A stretch of 9,546 bases of DNA, from NCBI GenBank assembly GCA_964603125.1, contig CAZRUA010000125.1, forward strand, positions 1 to 9,546, written 5' to 3'. The notes under the pieces were generated by a model. It saw only the letters and a program-made list of their open reading frames with translations. It did not search any database and had not been told where the DNA came from. The position numbers and the translations under genes were made by a program. This document shows positions 8,101 to 9,546 of this stretch, in pieces (within the stretch, counting starts at the first letter, position 1; each line of letters begins with the position of its first letter). The stretch is from CAZRUA01 sp964603125. Its GTDB lineage: Bacteria; Bacteroidota; Bacteroidia; B-17B0; Aurantibacillaceae.

Positions 8101-8307
8101 GTCAAATTGCACAAATTCAAAGCCATCGTATTCAAACAAACCATCGTCAGTGCCAAAAAACATGTTGCCATTGGCTTGCTGATTAATACAATTAACTTGC
8201 AAATGAGTTAACCCTTCTTTTTCACCAAATCTATTAAACGTGTAAATCTGCGCCAAACCTTTCTGATAAAGGCTTAAGAAGAAAATTAAAGTGATGATAA
8301 ATCTCAT
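5167..8307 (-). CDS. Propeller-sensor transmembrane SpoIIE (PP2C) phosphatase, SiaA analogue
   Basis: The ATG at 8307 gives 1046 residues beginning with a signal peptide (hydrophobic 3-13, likely cut after LAQ at 20). An upstream TTG at 8388 would bury this signal behind 27 residues, so I reject it. The exported part carries about a dozen two-component-propeller blades with the LWhxTxxGL signature (for example 49-57, 90-99, 211-220, 258-267, 307-316, 431-439, 516-525, 603-611), probably two seven-bladed propellers. A Y_Y_Y domain (about 655-727), one membrane helix (about 737-753) and a coiled coil (about 755-800) follow. The cytoplasmic C-terminus is a SpoIIE/PP2C phosphatase with likely metal ligands Asp840 (SGDFYW), Asp857 (VDCTGHGVPGAFMS), Asp984 (TDGFTDQ) and Asp1037/1038 (TDDVLL). 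Family knowledge and context suggest it dephosphorylates SiaC. The usual histidine kinase output of propeller sensors has been replaced by a phosphatase. It heads the operon. Confidence 0.93.
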   Translation of the reverse strand: MRFIITLIFFLSLYQKGLAQIYTFNRFGEKEGLTHLQVNCINQQANGNMFFGTDDGLFEYDGFEFVQFDTSNFLSENYIKCLTIGKDSSVWCGHLQNGLSAFKNKQIAYRKSKLFSGLRISNIIWENKSLAWILTQGDGIVSLNNGKVKKYDKLPEASFNSGLLKSNDLLLGHSNGLVVYRKNNLSLSDSYSVDSLDGVQINELIESGDKVFVATEGKGIYGLKLLKGRWEVFLHIQDKLQSKQNNIKCIYFDKQDNLWVSIYGEGLRVLTFSNKQFVDYDVQIVNEKNGLSEKYINSIFQDNQNNLWLATNGEGLLELTNENFTFYSSAFEGRIGNISSITINKKNEIYFSNSLDGFKLNIQNSVSDRIERTKAKARILFSSFDGNVWYANLDRGCGYINPKGNVTEVNLPNGQPIPYVTCFASDGNRLIYIGTNEGLVVYDVKTAEVKYLTSNEGLVHNVIKTLCFASDGKLWFGCEGAAPFNYYKGEFTLYKDIHGLKSFHVNAICEDIKHNIWIATNGDGIFCFDGKMFKHYTMKNGLNSNFCYGVVSDNKSNVWVSHSKGFSLKCESWNDFKYYYPFSFDEDVVSNANLMVRDIKGAIWMGTNKGLLRHGVQTSELLNVNPILNITSVEIDGKVIDNSKSIDLEYGSYSFKVSYSSPEFNAPTQIMYKYILQGYDKSEYIVDYKVRSAFYPKLEDGDYVFTIMAKSKDGFWSKIAGIVNIHIEKPFWKKWWPYALLFIVLIFSVLTYVNWRTKQLKLESARLEMIVEERTVELNQKNLDLERASIELERKNKDVTDSINYAKRIQQAILPKKIYKEIKHDDLFIFNQPREIVSGDFYWYTQQGNYFFIACVDCTGHGVPGAFMSMIGTTLLNKIVIDQKIQDTAKILKAMDESIVDSLNQADGQNQDGMDLSLLKIDLKNLEVQFSSAKRPIFLYRKSELIEFKGDSSSIGGAADDSSKIFTSNTIAVERNDMFYLFTDGFTDQFGGPNNRRFLTKNLKTLLESVCNLPVSEQNQKISTTFAEWKKSSKQTDDVLLIGIKI

Positions 8308-8315
8308 AATCAAAA

Positions 8316-8323
8316 CAAATATA
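8316..8323 (-). promoter_or_regulatory. Possible -7 box for the six-gene operon
   Basis: TATATTTG on the minus strand (8323-8316) fits TAnnTTTG, but no TTG stands 17-23 bases upstream, and transcription would start only a few bases before the ATG at 8307, giving a near-leaderless mRNA. If real, it confirms the ATG at 8307 over the upstream TTG at 8388. No better minus-strand -7 box was seen in 8308-8526. Confidence 0.3.
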
Positions 8324-8485
8324 AAGTTATTTGTTGGCGGAATTAAATACTTTTGACAAGATAAGTTGAAAATACTAAGTTTTAGCAAATTACGCTCTAA
8401 AACACTTATAATTAGAGAGTTTCATAGCTGTTTATAAAATTTAATAACCGTAATCTGAAATATCCCATTGTATCTTGAGTTTTCT

Positions 8486-8493
8486 TAAATTTG
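8486..8493 (+). promoter_or_regulatory. Promoter -7 box for the GAPDH gene
   Basis: TAAATTTG is an exact match to the Bacteroidota -7 consensus TAnnTTTG and would place the transcript start near 8498, about 28 bases before the ATG at 8527. The -33 element is poor: the nearest TTG (8468-8470) is 15 bases away rather than the usual 19-21. The rest of the 219-base divergent intergenic region shows no hairpin or repeat that I could recognise. Confidence 0.5.
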
Positions 8494-8526
8494 TGGGCAA
8501 TTTTTAAACCTTTTAAAACTATAACG

Positions 8527-9546
8527 ATGAGTTTAGATACACTTTCAAAAGTTAGTGCTGATTACGAAGGCCAACTTAACGAATGGATTCAACATGAAAA
8601 AGCAGCTATTGATTTAATTAGTGCAGTAGGAAAACTTTGGTTCGATAAATCAATTGAATTGGTTTTATTCCGCAACCAACTAGTGGATAGAAGCGCAAGC
8701 GAAATAATGAATTTGCATTTGTATGCAAAAAACATTGTAAAAAAACCTATTACTGTAAATGACTCCGTTTTATTAGCAAACGAAATTTACAACTCAAATA
8801 TTGCAGCATCAAAAATTGACATTGGTCGTTTAGCTTTTGAATGGCATAATGAAAAAGATAATTTTAAAAGTGCTTCTGATTTTATTAATACCAAACTAAA
8901 AGGTTTTGACCAAAAAACTACTATTGCTCCAAAAGACGTTGTTTTATTTGGTTTTGGTCGTATTGGTCGTTTAGCTGCGCGAGAAATTATTGCTCAAGCA
9001 GGTAAAGGTGAGCAATTGCGCTTAAAAGCTATTGTTACAAGAGGAAACAGCAATGATGAAATAACAAAACGTGCGGATTTATTGCGTACTGATTCTGTTC
9101 ACGGTCCTTTCCCAGGAACTGTAATTGAAGATTTAGAAAATAAAGCATTAATCATTAACGGACATACAGTTCACATGATTGACGCGAAAAACCCTGAAGA
9201 TGTTGATTATACAGCTTATGGCATTAAAGATGCTTTATTAATTGACAATACCGGTGTATTTAGAGATAGAGCTGAACTAAGCCGTCACCTAAAAGCTAAA
9301 GGTGTATCTAAAGTTTTATTAACTGCACCGGCTAAAGATATTCCTAATGTTGTGTTTGGAGTTAATCAAGATACAGTTGATATTAAATCTGAAAATATTT
9401 TTTCAGCAGCATCTTGTACAACAAATGCTATCATGCCAATACTTTACATTGTAGATAAAGAATTTGGTGTTCAACATGGTCATATCGAAACCGTTCACTC
9501 TTATACAAATGACCAAAACTTATTGGATGACTACCATAAAAAATAT
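8527..9546 (+). CDS. gap: Glyceraldehyde-3-phosphate dehydrogenase, N-terminally extended form (5' part)
   Basis: This phosphorylating GAPDH of glycolysis/gluconeogenesis is cut by the right window edge after 340 codons. About 134 residues precede the Rossmann fold, which starts with VVLFGFGRIGRLAAREI (138-154). Family features follow: DLLRTDSVHGPFPG (184-197), NTGVFRDR (241-248), LLTAPAKD (264-271), the catalytic Cys297 in SAASCTTNAIMPIL, and the proton-acceptor His324 in ETVHSYTND. Several Bacteroidota carry a form of roughly 480 residues with this kind of extension, so I expect about 140 more residues. The residue after strand beta-2, where NAD-specific enzymes have an Asp (usually in 'IND'), lies here in AIVTRGNSND, which lacks that Asp; this would tolerate NADP and hints at an anabolic role, as in GapB. 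The start is ATG 8527, which has a promoter box upstream. The gene diverges from the signalling operon and need not be related to it. Confidence 0.93.
   Translation, partial: MSLDTLSKVSADYEGQLNEWIQHEKAAIDLISAVGKLWFDKSIELVLFRNQLVDRSASEIMNLHLYAKNIVKKPITVNDSVLLANEIYNSNIAASKIDIGRLAFEWHNEKDNFKSASDFINTKLKGFDQKTTIAPKDVVLFGFGRIGRLAAREIIAQAGKGEQLRLKAIVTRGNSNDEITKRADLLRTDSVHGPFPGTVIEDLENKALIINGHTVHMIDAKNPEDVDYTAYGIKDALLIDNTGVFRDRAELSRHLKAKGVSKVLLTAPAKDIPNVVFGVNQDTVDIKSENIFSAASCTTNAIMPILYIVDKEFGVQHGHIETVHSYTNDQNLLDDYHKKY

Noticed and set aside
5167..8307. Reading this gene as an ordinary HTCS hybrid histidine kinase because of the propeller and Y_Y_Y domains
   Set aside because: There are no H-, N- or G-boxes after the membrane helix. 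The C-terminus instead has the SGDFYW, VDCTGHGVPGAF, TDGFTD and TDD motifs of a SpoIIE/PP2C phosphatase.
8308..8388. N-terminal extension of the phosphatase from a TTG at 8388
   Set aside because: It would put 27 residues ahead of a clean signal peptide that starts at the ATG at 8307, and a possible -7 box lies inside the extension.

Overview
The window reads as a low-GC Bacteroidota chromosome segment. The evidence is two -7 boxes fitting the Bacteroidota consensus TAnnTTTG, little Shine-Dalgarno sequence before the starts, a 'two-component regulator' propeller with a Y_Y_Y domain, a SpoIIE phosphatase with the linker sequence DSINYAKRIQQAILP that I associate with this phylum, and a long form of glyceraldehyde-3-phosphate dehydrogenase. 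I cannot place it below phylum.

Layout. Positions 1-183 (minus) are the first 61 codons of a secreted, probable outer-membrane barrel protein with its own well-matched promoter. Positions 270-8307 (minus) hold six genes packed head to tail with gaps of 1, 15, 5, 4 and 6 bases, so almost certainly one operon. In transcription order they are: a membrane-anchored propeller/SpoIIE phosphatase, a SiaB-type protein kinase, a SiaC-type (DUF1987) regulatory phosphoprotein, a cytoplasmic hybrid histidine kinase with receiver and HPt domains, a Kv-beta-like aldo/keto reductase, and a family III (CaiB/BaiF) CoA-transferase. A 219-base divergent intergenic region follows. From 8527 (plus) to the window edge runs an N-terminally extended GAPDH, cut off by the window. 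No stretch above 300 bases lacks a gene, and I found no tRNA, rRNA, CRISPR array, insertion sequence or phage gene.

How the genes may work together. The first three operon genes are the parts of a SiaABC threonine-phosphorylation switch. In Pseudomonas aeruginosa, the PP2C phosphatase SiaA and the kinase SiaB set the phosphorylation state of SiaC, and unphosphorylated SiaC activates the diguanylate cyclase SiaD. Here the phosphatase has an exported propeller sensor instead of the Pseudomonas-type input. The gene in the fourth position encodes a hybrid histidine kinase rather than a GGDEF protein. The natural reading, which is inference, is that an extracytoplasmic signal is passed through SiaC Ser/Thr phosphorylation into a His-Asp-His phosphorelay. 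This is the most interesting feature of the window. The two metabolic enzymes at the operon's 3' end may be passengers or may belong to the response.
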